NCBI GenBank assembly: GCA_021776235.1
Contig: JAJFGG010000113.1
Coordinates: forward strand, 1-48,213
DNA from: Alphaproteobacteria bacterium
Lineage (GTDB): Bacteria > Pseudomonadota > Alphaproteobacteria > GCA-2731375
Length of the DNA: 48,213 bases
Direction of reading: 5' to 3'
The notes under the pieces are model-generated. The model saw only the letters and a program-made list of their open reading frames with translations. It was not told the origin of the DNA and did no database searches. Of the stretch, positions 34,925 to 42,353 are shown in pieces. Positions within the stretch are counted from its first letter, which is position 1, and every line of letters begins with the position of its first letter. The position numbers were made by a program, and so were the translations under genes.

Positions 34925-36163
34925 ATGTCCGAAATTGCCGTTTCGCCATTTGCCCCGGCCAAGTTCCCGAACCTGCCCGCCATTGCCGGCCTGCGCCTTG
35001 CGGCAATGGCGGCCGGTGAACGTTATCGGCGGCGGGCGGATCTGACGCTGGCGGAATTGGCGCCGGGCAGCACCATTGCCGGTGTCTTCACCCGCTCCAC
35101 CATGCCAGGCGCGCCGGTAGTATGGTGCCGTCAGCATATTGGCCGGGGCAAGGCCCGGGCAATTGTCATCAATGCCGGCAATGCCAACGTCTTTACCGGC
35201 CGCCAGGGCATGGATGATGTGGCCGCCACAGCCGGGGCCGTGGCGGCGGTGGTGGGATGCAAACCGGCAGAGGTCATGGTGGCTTCCACCGGGGTGATTG
35301 GCGAAACTTTGTCGGTGGACCGTTTGCTGCGCGCCGTGCCAGGCCTCCACGGCAAGCTCAAGGCGCGGGCCTGGCGCGCCGCTGCCCGCGCCATCTGCAC
35401 CACTGATACCTACCCCAAAGGGGCCAGCGCGGAAGCCGAAATTGATGGCAAGGTGGTGCACATTGCCGGCATTGCCAAAGGCAGCGGCATGATTGCACCG
35501 GATATGGCGACCATGTTGAGCTTCCTTTTTACCGATGCCAAGCTGCCGGCAGATGTGTTGCGTGCCCTGTTGCAGTGGGGCAATGGCCAATCCTTTAACT
35601 GCATCACCGTGGATGGCGATACCTCAACCTCGGACACCGTGCTGTTGGCGGCAACCGGGCAGGGGGCGAAACACGGCAGGATTACCGATGCCAAGGACAA
35701 GCGCCTGGCCTCGTTCAAGGCGGCGTTGCTATCGGTAATGCAGAATTTGGCAAAGCAAGTTGTCCGCGACGGCGAAGGTGCGACGAAGTTCGTCAGTGTC
35801 GCGGTCACCGGCGCCGCCTCGGCCCGTGCGGCTCGGCGGATCGCCATGACGATCGCCAATTCGCCCCTGGTCAAGACCGCCATCGCCGGCGAAGACGCCA
35901 ATTGGGGCCGCATCATCATGGCCGTGGGCAGGGCTGGCGAAAAGGCCGATCGTGACCGTCTGGCCATCCGCATTGGCGGCGTGGTTATTGCCGAGGCGGG
36001 CCATCCCCATCCTGATTATCGCGAGGCCCAGGTGGTGCCGCACATGAAGGGACGGGAAATCGATATCGCGGTTGATGTGGGTATCGGCCGGGGCAAGGCC
36101 ACGGCCTGGACCTGCGATTTGACCCATGGCTACATCGCGATCAATGCCGATTACCGCTCCTGA
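34925..36163 (+). CDS. argJ: Bifunctional ornithine acetyltransferase / N-acetylglutamate synthase
   Basis: 412 residues. ArgJ transfers acetyl groups from N-acetylornithine to glutamate (and in bifunctional forms from acetyl-CoA) in arginine synthesis. The precursor is self-cleaved at the Ala-Thr bond in GSGMIAPDMATMLSFLFTDA, and the Thr becomes the nucleophile of the beta chain; the motif is intact. Other family blocks are TRSTMPGAPVVWCR, INAGNANVFTGRQGMDD, STGVIGE, FNCITVDGDTSTSDT and EDANWGRIIMAVGRAG. It ends on TGA overlapping the ATG of the mutT-like gene (TGATG), so the two are coupled. Confidence 0.96.
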   Translation: MSEIAVSPFAPAKFPNLPAIAGLRLAAMAAGERYRRRADLTLAELAPGSTIAGVFTRSTMPGAPVVWCRQHIGRGKARAIVINAGNANVFTGRQGMDDVAATAGAVAAVVGCKPAEVMVASTGVIGETLSVDRLLRAVPGLHGKLKARAWRAAARAICTTDTYPKGASAEAEIDGKVVHIAGIAKGSGMIAPDMATMLSFLFTDAKLPADVLRALLQWGNGQSFNCITVDGDTSTSDTVLLAATGQGAKHGRITDAKDKRLASFKAALLSVMQNLAKQVVRDGEGATKFVSVAVTGAASARAARRIAMTIANSPLVKTAIAGEDANWGRIIMAVGRAGEKADRDRLAIRIGGVVIAEAGHPHPDYREAQVVPHMKGREIDIAVDVGIGRGKATAWTCDLTHGYIAINADYRS

Positions 36164-36570
36164 TGCCGACTTTACCCATGCTGCTGGTCGCCGCCGCCGC
36201 CTTGGTCGATGTAGATGGCCGTGTTCTGCTGCAGCAGCGGCCCGAAGGCAAGACCATGGCGGGCCTCTGGGAATTTCCCGGCGGCAAGGTAGAAGCGGGA
36301 GAAAGCCTGGAACAGTCGTTAATCCGGGAATTGCGGGAAGAACTGGATATCGATGTGACAGAGGCCTGTCTGGCGCCTTTTACCTTCGCCTCCCATGCTT
36401 ACGAGGATTTCCGGCTGTTGATGCCGCTTTTCGTCTGCCGCGTCTGGCAGGGCAGCTTGCGCCCGCGTGAGGGCCAGGCCATCAAGTGGATGCGGCCCGT
36501 GCGTATGACTGACCTGCCCATGCCGCCAGCGGATCTGCCTCTGGTCGCCATGCTGCGCGATTTGTTGTAG
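36163..36570 (+). CDS. mutT: Nudix hydrolase of the MutT (8-oxo-dGTP) type
   Basis: 135 residues. The Nudix box is complete: GGKVEAGESLEQSLIRELREELDID matches G-x5-E-x7-R-E-U-x-E-E-x-G-U apart from the last positions (residues about 43-67, split for reading). The opening AAALVDVDGRVLLQQRPEGKTMAGLWEFPGGK is typical of MutT, which removes oxidised dGTP to prevent mutation. It starts on the last base of the argJ stop region (TGATG) and is probably translated by coupling. An alternative is a general (d)NTP pyrophosphohydrolase. Confidence 0.92.
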   Translation: MPTLPMLLVAAAALVDVDGRVLLQQRPEGKTMAGLWEFPGGKVEAGESLEQSLIRELREELDIDVTEACLAPFTFASHAYEDFRLLMPLFVCRVWQGSLRPREGQAIKWMRPVRMTDLPMPPADLPLVAMLRDLL

Positions 36571-36577
36571 GCGGCGC

Positions 36578-37144
36578 ATGCGACCCCCCCGCGCTGTTGC
36601 AAGCCAGCTGCCGTTCCGGCCACCGTTGCGCAGCCCGCAACTGGTCTTGCGGCCACTGGAGCGCACCGATGCCCCGACGATCGCCCGACTGGCCGGGGAT
36701 TGGGAAGTGGCACGCTGGACAGCGGATATTCCCCATCCCTACGATGCCACCATGGCCCGGGACTTTGTTGCCTGGGCGCAGGATGAATTGATCGGGCAGC
36801 GGCGTTTCTTCTTTGCCATGGTGGCGCGGAGCAGCGGTGATCTGGTAGGGGTCATATCGCTGACCCGAAATGGTGCCGATGAGGGCGAGATCGGATATTG
36901 GGTCGGCCTGCCCTATCAAGGTCGGGGATTTGCCCGTGAAGCCGCCGGCGTGATGATCGCCATGGGTTTTGAGGCCTTGGCCCTGCGCCGCGTCGTGGCC
37001 GCCTGCCAGCCTGACAACGAGCGGTCCTGGCGGATCATGGAACGTTGCGGCATGCGCTATGTCGAAGACGTGCAGCGTTGGTCCATGGCGCGGCGGGAGA
37101 CATTCCAGCTATGCCTCTATGCGATCGACCAACCCGTGGTCTAG
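36578..37144 (+). CDS. GNAT family N-acetyltransferase (RimJ/RimL-like)
   Basis: 188 residues. It has the RimJ/RimL-type layout: LRSPQLVLRPLERTDAPTIARLAGD at the start, VGVISLTRNGADEGEIGYWVGLPYQGRGFAREAAGVMI in the middle, where the acetyl-CoA-binding Q-G-R-G-F-A loop is clear, and LRRVVAACQPDNERSWRIMERCGMRYVE near the end. It should acetylate an amine on a protein or small molecule; the substrate cannot be told. It begins seven bases after the mutT stop, in the same operon, and its end overlaps the end of the convergent YbhB-type gene by four bases. Confidence 0.92.
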   Translation: MRPPRAVASQLPFRPPLRSPQLVLRPLERTDAPTIARLAGDWEVARWTADIPHPYDATMARDFVAWAQDELIGQRRFFFAMVARSSGDLVGVISLTRNGADEGEIGYWVGLPYQGRGFAREAAGVMIAMGFEALALRRVVAACQPDNERSWRIMERCGMRYVEDVQRWSMARRETFQLCLYAIDQPVV

Positions 37145-37635
37145 CGTTTGTAAAGGCCCATCAAGGCAGCTTTTTCGATGGTATTGAAGTGCAACATGAA
37201 GCCGACCACGGCGGCGGAAGTGTCGGCTTCCACCGGCAGGGCGTCAAGGCCCACCGCATGCAGGGTAAATAGGTAGCGATGCGGATGGTCGCCTTCCGGT
37301 GGGCACGGGCCGCCGTAACCTGGCGCGCCGAAATCTGTACGGGTCTGTAATGCGCCTTCCGGCATACCGCCGCCGCTGCCCGCGCCCTGAGCCAGCGCAC
37401 GGACATCGGCGGGAATATTGACGGCCACCCAATGCCAAAAACCGCTGCCCGTTGGGGCATCCGGGTCAAAACAGGTTACGGCGAAACTTTTTGTGCCTTC
37501 GGGCACTTCGGACCAGGATAATTGCGGTGATTGATTACCCCCGGCGCAGCCAAAGCCGAACGCCTCGGACAGTATATGGTCGCTATCGAGGTAGTCGCCA
37601 TCCTGGAAGCTCTTGCTGGTAAGGATTAGTGCCAC
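37141..37635 (-). CDS. YbhB/YbcL family Raf-kinase-inhibitor-like protein
   Basis: 164 residues from a GTG start at 37635, chosen because GGGAGG lies seven bases upstream and because family members start near this point; the frame is open to 37758. The PEBP fold is evident: LTSKSFQDGDYLDSDHI, CAGGNQSPQLSWSEVPEGTKSFAVTCFDPDAPTGSGFWHWVAVNIP (in blocks; Asp and His of the anion-binding pocket), GYGGPCPPEGDHPHRYLFTLHAV. The biochemical role of bacterial members is not settled. It has no signal peptide and so is cytoplasmic. It is divergent from the selenoprotein gene, which starts at 37738. Confidence 0.9.
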   Translation of the reverse strand: MALILTSKSFQDGDYLDSDHILSEAFGFGCAGGNQSPQLSWSEVPEGTKSFAVTCFDPDAPTGSGFWHWVAVNIPADVRALAQGAGSGGGMPEGALQTRTDFGAPGYGGPCPPEGDHPHRYLFTLHAVGLDALPVEADTSAAVVGFMLHFNTIEKAALMGLYKR

Positions 37636-37737
37636 TTTCCGGTCCTCCCTAAAAATTGATCCGCTATAGATTTCACCTTGGCGCGTTGGAATGCAAGTAT
37701 ACCGTAGTGTAGTGACTAACACTGAATTGGGAAGCAG

Positions 37738-38865
37738 ATGACCGAAATAAGTTATCAAGATTTACCCTGGCCGGTGCGGGAGGATATCACCGCCGCCCAG
37801 AGGCGGGCCTGGGACCGCCTGGGCCGGGCTGGTACCTGGTTGACGGGGGCAGAGCGGATCGCCATCGCCGAAGAGGCCCGCCACGCTAGCCATTGTAAAT
37901 TGTGTCAGGCCCGCAAAGAGGCCCTTTCGCCTCAGGGCGTATCGGGGAGCCATGACCACCTGGGCCGCTTGCCCGCGTTGGAAGTAGAACAAATTCACCG
38001 TATCCGCACCGATCCCGGACGCCTCAGCCGATCCTGGTACTTCGGGCTACGCGACGATGGCATGGCCGAAGAACGTTATGTGGAAACTGTTGGCGTCATC
38101 GTCACCACGGTGGCGATCGATACCTTCACCAAGGGGCTTGGCATGGAACCATGGCCCCTGCCAACGGTACGGCCGGGGGCGCCATCGCGACAGCGGCCCA
38201 TCGCGGCTAAGCGCGAATTGGCCTGGGTCGCGACCTTGCCGCCTGCGGACGCTGTCGGCACGCCGGACGAGGATCTGTACGCTGGCCGGCCGACGGCGGC
38301 GCATATTTATCAGGCCATGAGCCTGGTGCCGGCGGAAGTGAAAGGTTTTTTTGATCTGGTCACGAGCCAATATCTGCCGCCCGCGGCGATGACGGATTTT
38401 GACAACGAATACCGGGCAATCAATCATGCCCAGATTGAATTGGTTGCGGGACGGGTATCCGCCCTGAACCAGTGCGTCTACTGAACCACCAGCCACGGCC
38501 AACTGCTCCGTGCGAGCGGCAAAAATGACGGTGATGCCTACGATCTTTCGGTGATGACGAGGGATGACGCCGGCGGTGACGGTGGCGTTAGTAATGGTGG
38601 CAGGCTGATTCGCTTCGCGACGGCTGTTTTGGGCAATGACGCCTCGGAATTGGCGGCGGCCCGCATGGACATTGCCGACGCCATGGGCGGTGCGGCGTTG
38701 ACCGATACGGCGGCCGTGGCGGCGTTGTTCAATGCCATTGACAGGGTGGCCGACGCAACGGGCATCCCCTTGGAAGACGTGAAGGCGGCAGCGACCGTGG
38801 ACTTCCGTGCCGCAATCGGCATTGATGACTTTGCTGCCGCGTCTGAAAAGGGCGGCGTCCCATGA
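37738..38865 (+). CDS. AhpD-like alkylhydroperoxidase-related selenoprotein (TGA at 38482 read as selenocysteine)
   Basis: 375 residues if the in-frame TGA at 38482-38484 encodes selenocysteine (U249). The upstream half has an AhpD-like N-terminal module with CKLC at Cys53 and Cys56. The second module reads LNQCVY-U-TTSHGQLLRA, i.e. Cys246-x-x-Sec249 followed by His253, exactly the C-x-x-C-x-x-x-H centre of AhpD and carboxymuconolactone-decarboxylase folds. After the TGA, 126 sense codons follow in the same frame without interruption, ending at TGA 38863-38865, with normal coding composition and predicted helices (ASELAAARMDIADAMGG, FNAIDRVADATGI). CACGG (38494-38498) and CCGTG (38508-38512) form a hairpin nine bases after the TGA, a position suitable for a bacterial SECIS element. 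This is consistent with the family annotated as alkylhydroperoxidase-related (seleno)protein, probably a thiol or peroxide reductase. Conventional gene finding would split it. Confidence 0.88.
38482..38512 (+). promoter_or_regulatory. Recoding site: selenocysteine TGA and candidate SECIS hairpin
   Basis: The TGA at 38482-38484 sits at the second Cys position of a CxxC motif. Nine bases later a 5-bp stem (CACGG 38494-38498, CCGTG 38508-38512) closes a 9-base loop CCAACTGCT. Bacterial SECIS elements are hairpins just after the UGA that are bound by SelB, and their sequence varies strongly between species. The stem here is short, so the assignment rests mainly on the protein evidence. Confidence 0.6.
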
Positions 38866-38971
38866 TGGCACCCAGTTAAGATCGCTTGGGCGGGTCCGAC
38901 GGTGTTCGCTTGCCGTGGCCGTGCTGCCATGGCACAAGCGGACAGATAAAAACATGTGCGGAAGGGTTTAT

Positions 38972-39946
38972 GTGCTGATGTTGGCTCGCTATCTGATAGT
39001 GGTTTCCGTCCTGCTTTTATGGCCGTTGTCCGTAGGGGCGGAGGATCTTCAGGCTTGGTTGCAGGATTTGCGGCGCGAGGCCCTGGAACAAGGCATTAAG
39101 GCATCGACCTTGGATACCGCCCTTGATGGTGTCGCTTTGATCCCGCGGGTCATTGAGCTGGATCGCAGACAGCCCGAATTCACCCTGACGTTTAAGCAAT
39201 ACCGGGACCGCGTGGTGCCGAATTCGCGGATAAAAAAGGGCCGCCGCAAGTTGGCTGAAAACCGCGCTCTGTTGCAGGAAATTGGCACGAAACTTGGCGT
39301 TCAGCCCCGCTTCATCGTCGCCCTATGGGGGATTGAAACCGATTTCGGCCGCGTCACGGGTGGTTTCTCTGTCATACCCGCCCTGGTCACCCTGGCCTAC
39401 GATGGCCGCCGCAGCGCCTATTTCCGCAAGGAATTGCTCAACGCCCTGCGCATCCTGGATGAGGGCCACATCACGCCCAAGGCCATGGTTGGATCCTGGG
39501 CCGGGGCCATGGGGCAATCTCAGTTTATGCCGTCGTCGTTTTTGGCGCACGCCCTGGACTATGACGGCGACGGGCGGCGCGATATCTGGACTACCCGCGC
39601 GGATGTTTTCGCCTCCGCCGCGAATTATCTGGCCAAGTCCGGGTGGCGGGCGGACCAGACCTGGGGCCGGGAAGTAAAGTTGCCGGCCAATTTTGATCCT
39701 GCGCTGGCCGATCTCAAGGTGCGGAAGAACATCGGTGAATGGTACGCTTTGGGTGTGCGGCGCCCGGATGGCAGCGACTTGCCGAAGCGCCAACTTTCCG
39801 CCTCCATCGTGTTGCCGGAAAAGGGTAAAGTATCACCCGCTTACATGGTTTACAGCAATTACCGCACGACGTTGCTGTGGAACCGCTCGACCTATTTTGC
39901 CCTGGCCGTGGGTCTATTGTCGGATGGCATTGGCGACGGCGGTTAG
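38972..39946 (+). CDS. mltB: Lytic murein transglycosylase B (GH103)
   Basis: 324 residues from GTG 38972, preceded by GGAAGGG; ATG 38954 and ATG 38978 are alternatives. A signal peptide follows (LIVVSVLLLWPLSVGAED). The enzyme cleaves peptidoglycan glycan strands with formation of 1,6-anhydromuramic acid. The catalytic Glu is in FIVALWGIETDFGR (about residue 122), followed by the family blocks ALVTLAYDGRRSAYFRKELLNAL, SWAGAMGQSQFMPSSFLAHALDYDGDGRRDIW and ASAANYLAKSGWR. It has no lipobox, unlike E. coli MltB, so it may be soluble in the periplasm. It is followed on the same strand by an RlpA-type gene 72 bp downstream. Confidence 0.93.
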   Translation: MLMLARYLIVVSVLLLWPLSVGAEDLQAWLQDLRREALEQGIKASTLDTALDGVALIPRVIELDRRQPEFTLTFKQYRDRVVPNSRIKKGRRKLAENRALLQEIGTKLGVQPRFIVALWGIETDFGRVTGGFSVIPALVTLAYDGRRSAYFRKELLNALRILDEGHITPKAMVGSWAGAMGQSQFMPSSFLAHALDYDGDGRRDIWTTRADVFASAANYLAKSGWRADQTWGREVKLPANFDPALADLKVRKNIGEWYALGVRRPDGSDLPKRQLSASIVLPEKGKVSPAYMVYSNYRTTLLWNRSTYFALAVGLLSDGIGDGG

Positions 39947-39947
39947 A

Positions 39948-39980
39948 GCAGCATCGTAGCAAGGTAGCGATAGGTGCTGC
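39948..39980 (+). terminator. Weak hairpin after mltB
   Basis: GCAGCATCG (39948-39956) can pair with CGAT...TGCTGC (39968-39980) apart from a bulge. It begins two bases after the mltB stop and lacks a U-tract. It shares TTAGAGCA with the start of the palindrome at 28679, so it could be a degenerate copy of the same kind of element. Confidence 0.25.
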
Positions 39981-40018
39981 GTGCCAGGTATTTGGCTTTG
40001 ATATCGGAACGGCGCCAT

Positions 40019-40993
40019 ATGATGGGGTTGGCAAGGACTTTTTTTCGGCTACTGCGTTTTTCGCCTTGGCTGGTTGCCGCCGTCTCTCTGGCGGCCTGCG
40101 CCGAGAGTCAATTGGCCGTGCACGTGGCCAAGTCGGTGCACCGGGCGACGTCCGAGCAGCCAAGCGCCGATGCCGGTGTGTACAAGGTTGGCAAACCCTA
40201 TCAAATCAAGGGTGTCTGGTATTATCCCCGCGAGGATCCGAAATATAGCAAGACAGGCATAGCGTCGTGGTATGGCGAAGAATTCCATGGGCGGCGCACG
40301 GCGAACGGCGAAGTCTACGACATGAATGATTTGACGGCGGCGCACAAGACTTTGCCCATGCCGGTGCGGGTACGGGTGACGAACCTGGAAAACGGCCGGT
40401 CTCTGGTCTTGCGGGTCAATGACCGTGGACCCTTCGTCAATGGCCGGATCATTGATGTCTCCCGGCGCGCGGCGCAGTTGCTGGGCTTCCAAAAACAGGG
40501 CACGGCCAAAGTGCGGGTGACTGCCATGGATCAGGAGACAACCAGCGTTATTGTGAAAAAAGCTGTTACTCCTTCTGAACAGAAGACGGCTTTGCCGGCC
40601 TTGCCACGGGGGCAGGTAACCGCGCAAACACTCGCTCCGCCGCCTGGTGTGCAGCAGACGAACGGGCCGGAGCCATCCCGTGCAGCACTGGCACGCATGG
40701 CCGATGCCGGCCCCATCGTAGCCGCGAAACCAGGCGCAGTGGTCAGCCAGCGGCCGGTAGGCCCGTCGAGCATCTATGTCCAGGCCGGTGCCTTCGCCAT
40801 GGCCGAAAACGCTGCCAAGTTGCGCGCCCGCCTGGCCTATATCGGGCCGTCCAGTATCACCAATGTATTCATTAAGGGCCAGGAGATGTTCCGGGTTCGC
40901 ATGGGGCCCATGTACTCTGTAGAGGCTGCGGACAAGGTCCTGGCACAGGTTCTGGATACCGGCGTCAGCAATGCCCGCATCGTCGTGGAATAA
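40019..40993 (+). CDS. rlpA: Septal ring lytic transglycosylase RlpA-like lipoprotein
   Basis: 324 residues from ATG 40019, chosen because a lipoprotein signal follows (FSPWLVAAVSLAAC, lipobox SLAAC). The double-psi beta-barrel has GIASWYGEEFHGRRTANGEVYDMNDLTAAHKTLPMPVRVRVTNLENGRSLVLRVNDRGPFVNGRIIDVS (in blocks), including the catalytic-type Asp and His region. A Pro/Ala-rich linker precedes a C-terminal SPOR domain (IYVQAGAFAMAENAAKLRARL, FRVRMGPM) that binds denuded peptidoglycan at the division site. RlpA removes naked glycan strands during septation in Pseudomonas. The following 160 bp hold no recognisable gene; the D-alanyl-D-alanine carboxypeptidase gene that often follows in this class is missing. 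Confidence 0.93.
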   Translation: MMGLARTFFRLLRFSPWLVAAVSLAACAESQLAVHVAKSVHRATSEQPSADAGVYKVGKPYQIKGVWYYPREDPKYSKTGIASWYGEEFHGRRTANGEVYDMNDLTAAHKTLPMPVRVRVTNLENGRSLVLRVNDRGPFVNGRIIDVSRRAAQLLGFQKQGTAKVRVTAMDQETTSVIVKKAVTPSEQKTALPALPRGQVTAQTLAPPPGVQQTNGPEPSRAALARMADAGPIVAAKPGAVVSQRPVGPSSIYVQAGAFAMAENAAKLRARLAYIGPSSITNVFIKGQEMFRVRMGPMYSVEAADKVLAQVLDTGVSNARIVVE

Positions 40994-41152
40994 TAGCCGC
41001 GATACGCGCTAAGGCCCGCGACCAGATTGCACCCGGTTTCAGAGTGTTTCGCAATGTGTACGGCGTGGGCAGCCGGTTGGCTGCGGACGAGGCGCGGCGG
41101 CGGATCATCCGCCAATACGGGTAACCGCGTTTGAATTATGGAGATAGGTGAC

Positions 41153-41947
41153 ATGAAAATCCCGATTTATCAGATTGATGCCTTTAGCGAAACGCCGTTC
41201 AGTGGCAACCCTGCCGCTATTTGCCCTCTGGATAGCTGGCTAGCGGACGACGTCTTGCAGGCCATTGCTGCGGAAAACAATCTTTCCGAAACGGCCTTTT
41301 ATGTCGCCCAGAATTGTCACTATCACCTGCGTTGGTTCACGCCGGCGCTGGAAGTGGATTTATGCGGCCACGCGACATTGGCCACGGCGCATTTAATTCT
41401 GAACCGGCTGTCGCCAGAACTGCCACAGGTCACGTTTGAAACGTTATCGGGCACGTTGCGGGTGCGCCGGGTGGAAGATCGTTTGGCCATGGATTTCCCC
41501 AGCCTGGCCACGGAAACGCCTGCGCAACCGCCTTCGGAGCTGATCGCCGCCATGGGAGCAGCACCAAGGGAATGTTACCCCATTCGCAAAGTGCACAATG
41601 CGCCCTATTGGCTTTTGGTCTTCGAGACCGAGGCGCAAGTCGCGGCTTTAACGCCGAATTTTGCAGCCATGGGCGCGAATGCGATCGCCACAGCGCCGGG
41701 CGATAGGAGCGATTTCGTCTCACGCTTTTTCGCGCCCATGTCGGGTGTCAATGAAGACCCGGTGACCGGCTCGGCCCATTGCACGCTGGCGCCTTTTTGG
41801 GCCAAGCGGTTGGGCAAAACAGAGCTTGTTGCCCGGCAAATATCCGCCCGTGGCGGTGATGTGGGCTGCCGCCTGGAAGGCGATCGGGTGGTCCTGACCG
41901 GTAAATGCGCTTTCTATATGGCCGGGGAGATCGAAATTCCGGCATAG
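41153..41947 (+). CDS. PhzF family isomerase/epimerase-like protein
   Basis: 264 residues from ATG 41153, chosen because GGAG lies 9 bases upstream; an ATG at 41138 is possible. PhzF-fold proteins have two halves of the diaminopimelate-epimerase type. Motifs: IYQIDAFSETPFSGNPAAICPL, AENNLSETAFYV, whose Glu is the catalytic base in PhzF, RWFTPALEVDLCGHATLATAHLIL and SRFFAPMSGVNEDPVTGSAHCTLAPFW (in blocks). The family acts on varied small molecules and the name phenazine should not be taken literally, since no other phenazine genes are present. It leads a plus-strand run with the DUF6166-like gene and the acyl-CoA ligases. Confidence 0.93.
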   Translation: MKIPIYQIDAFSETPFSGNPAAICPLDSWLADDVLQAIAAENNLSETAFYVAQNCHYHLRWFTPALEVDLCGHATLATAHLILNRLSPELPQVTFETLSGTLRVRRVEDRLAMDFPSLATETPAQPPSELIAAMGAAPRECYPIRKVHNAPYWLLVFETEAQVAALTPNFAAMGANAIATAPGDRSDFVSRFFAPMSGVNEDPVTGSAHCTLAPFWAKRLGKTELVARQISARGGDVGCRLEGDRVVLTGKCAFYMAGEIEIPA

Positions 41948-41990
41948 ACGGGCTCGCGCGACGGCGGCGAAATGCACTATGATTGTCCCC

Positions 41991-42335
41991 ATGAAGGTCT
42001 ATGCCGGCAAGCGCGAGGGAGAACGGGTCACGGTTACCGTAGACGGGCAGCCATTGGCGCCGCGTTTGGATTTGCGTGATTTTCAAGCTGGCGGCTTTGA
42101 ATGGGGATACCAGGGCAGCGGCCCGAGCCAGCTGTCCCTGGCGATCCTGGCCGAACATGCAGGCCCGCAGGCGGCTTTAGGCAACTATCGGCGTTTTGTG
42201 CAGACCGTCATTGCCGAAATCGAAACCGACGCCTGGCGGCTGACCAGCGCGGAAATTGATCAACGCATCGCGCAGACAACGATTGTCCCCGTGGACCTCA
42301 AAACCCTGATGCGTAAGGTCAAGGGTGAAATTTAG
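41991..42335 (+). CDS. DUF6166-like small protein
   Basis: 114 residues from ATG 41991 (MKVYAGKREG); ATG 41979 is an alternative. The segment FEWGYQGSGPSQLSLAILAEHAG matches the tryptophan-glycine-tyrosine pattern of DUF6166 proteins from memory. Function is unknown. It has no signal peptide or membrane helix. It lies between phzF and an acyl-CoA ligase gene, 43 bp after the former and 18 bp before the latter, so it is probably co-transcribed. Confidence 0.65.
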   Translation: MKVYAGKREGERVTVTVDGQPLAPRLDLRDFQAGGFEWGYQGSGPSQLSLAILAEHAGPQAALGNYRRFVQTVIAEIETDAWRLTSAEIDQRIAQTTIVPVDLKTLMRKVKGEI

Positions 42336-42353
42336 TCGGGAGTGGCTTTGCGT

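Noticed and set aside
38482-38484. Reading the TGA as a true stop or a nonsense mutation, giving a 248-residue protein and a separate small gene at 38551.
   Set aside because: The stop lies exactly at the second Cys of a redox motif, the frame continues for 126 codons with protein-like composition, and the downstream half completes the expected domain. A start at 38551 has no ribosome site. Sequencing error to TGA remains possible and is stated in the finding.
38047-38955. Open frame of 302 codons on the minus strand across the selenoprotein gene.
   Set aside because: Arg-rich shadow with no domain or signal; the opposite strand carries a clear AhpD-like protein.
41000-41124. Protein-like frame ending in FRVFRNVYGVGSRLAADEARRR and a stop, between rlpA and phzF.
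   Set aside because: It could be the C-terminal relic of a gene, but it has no start or upstream coding part and I recognise no family.
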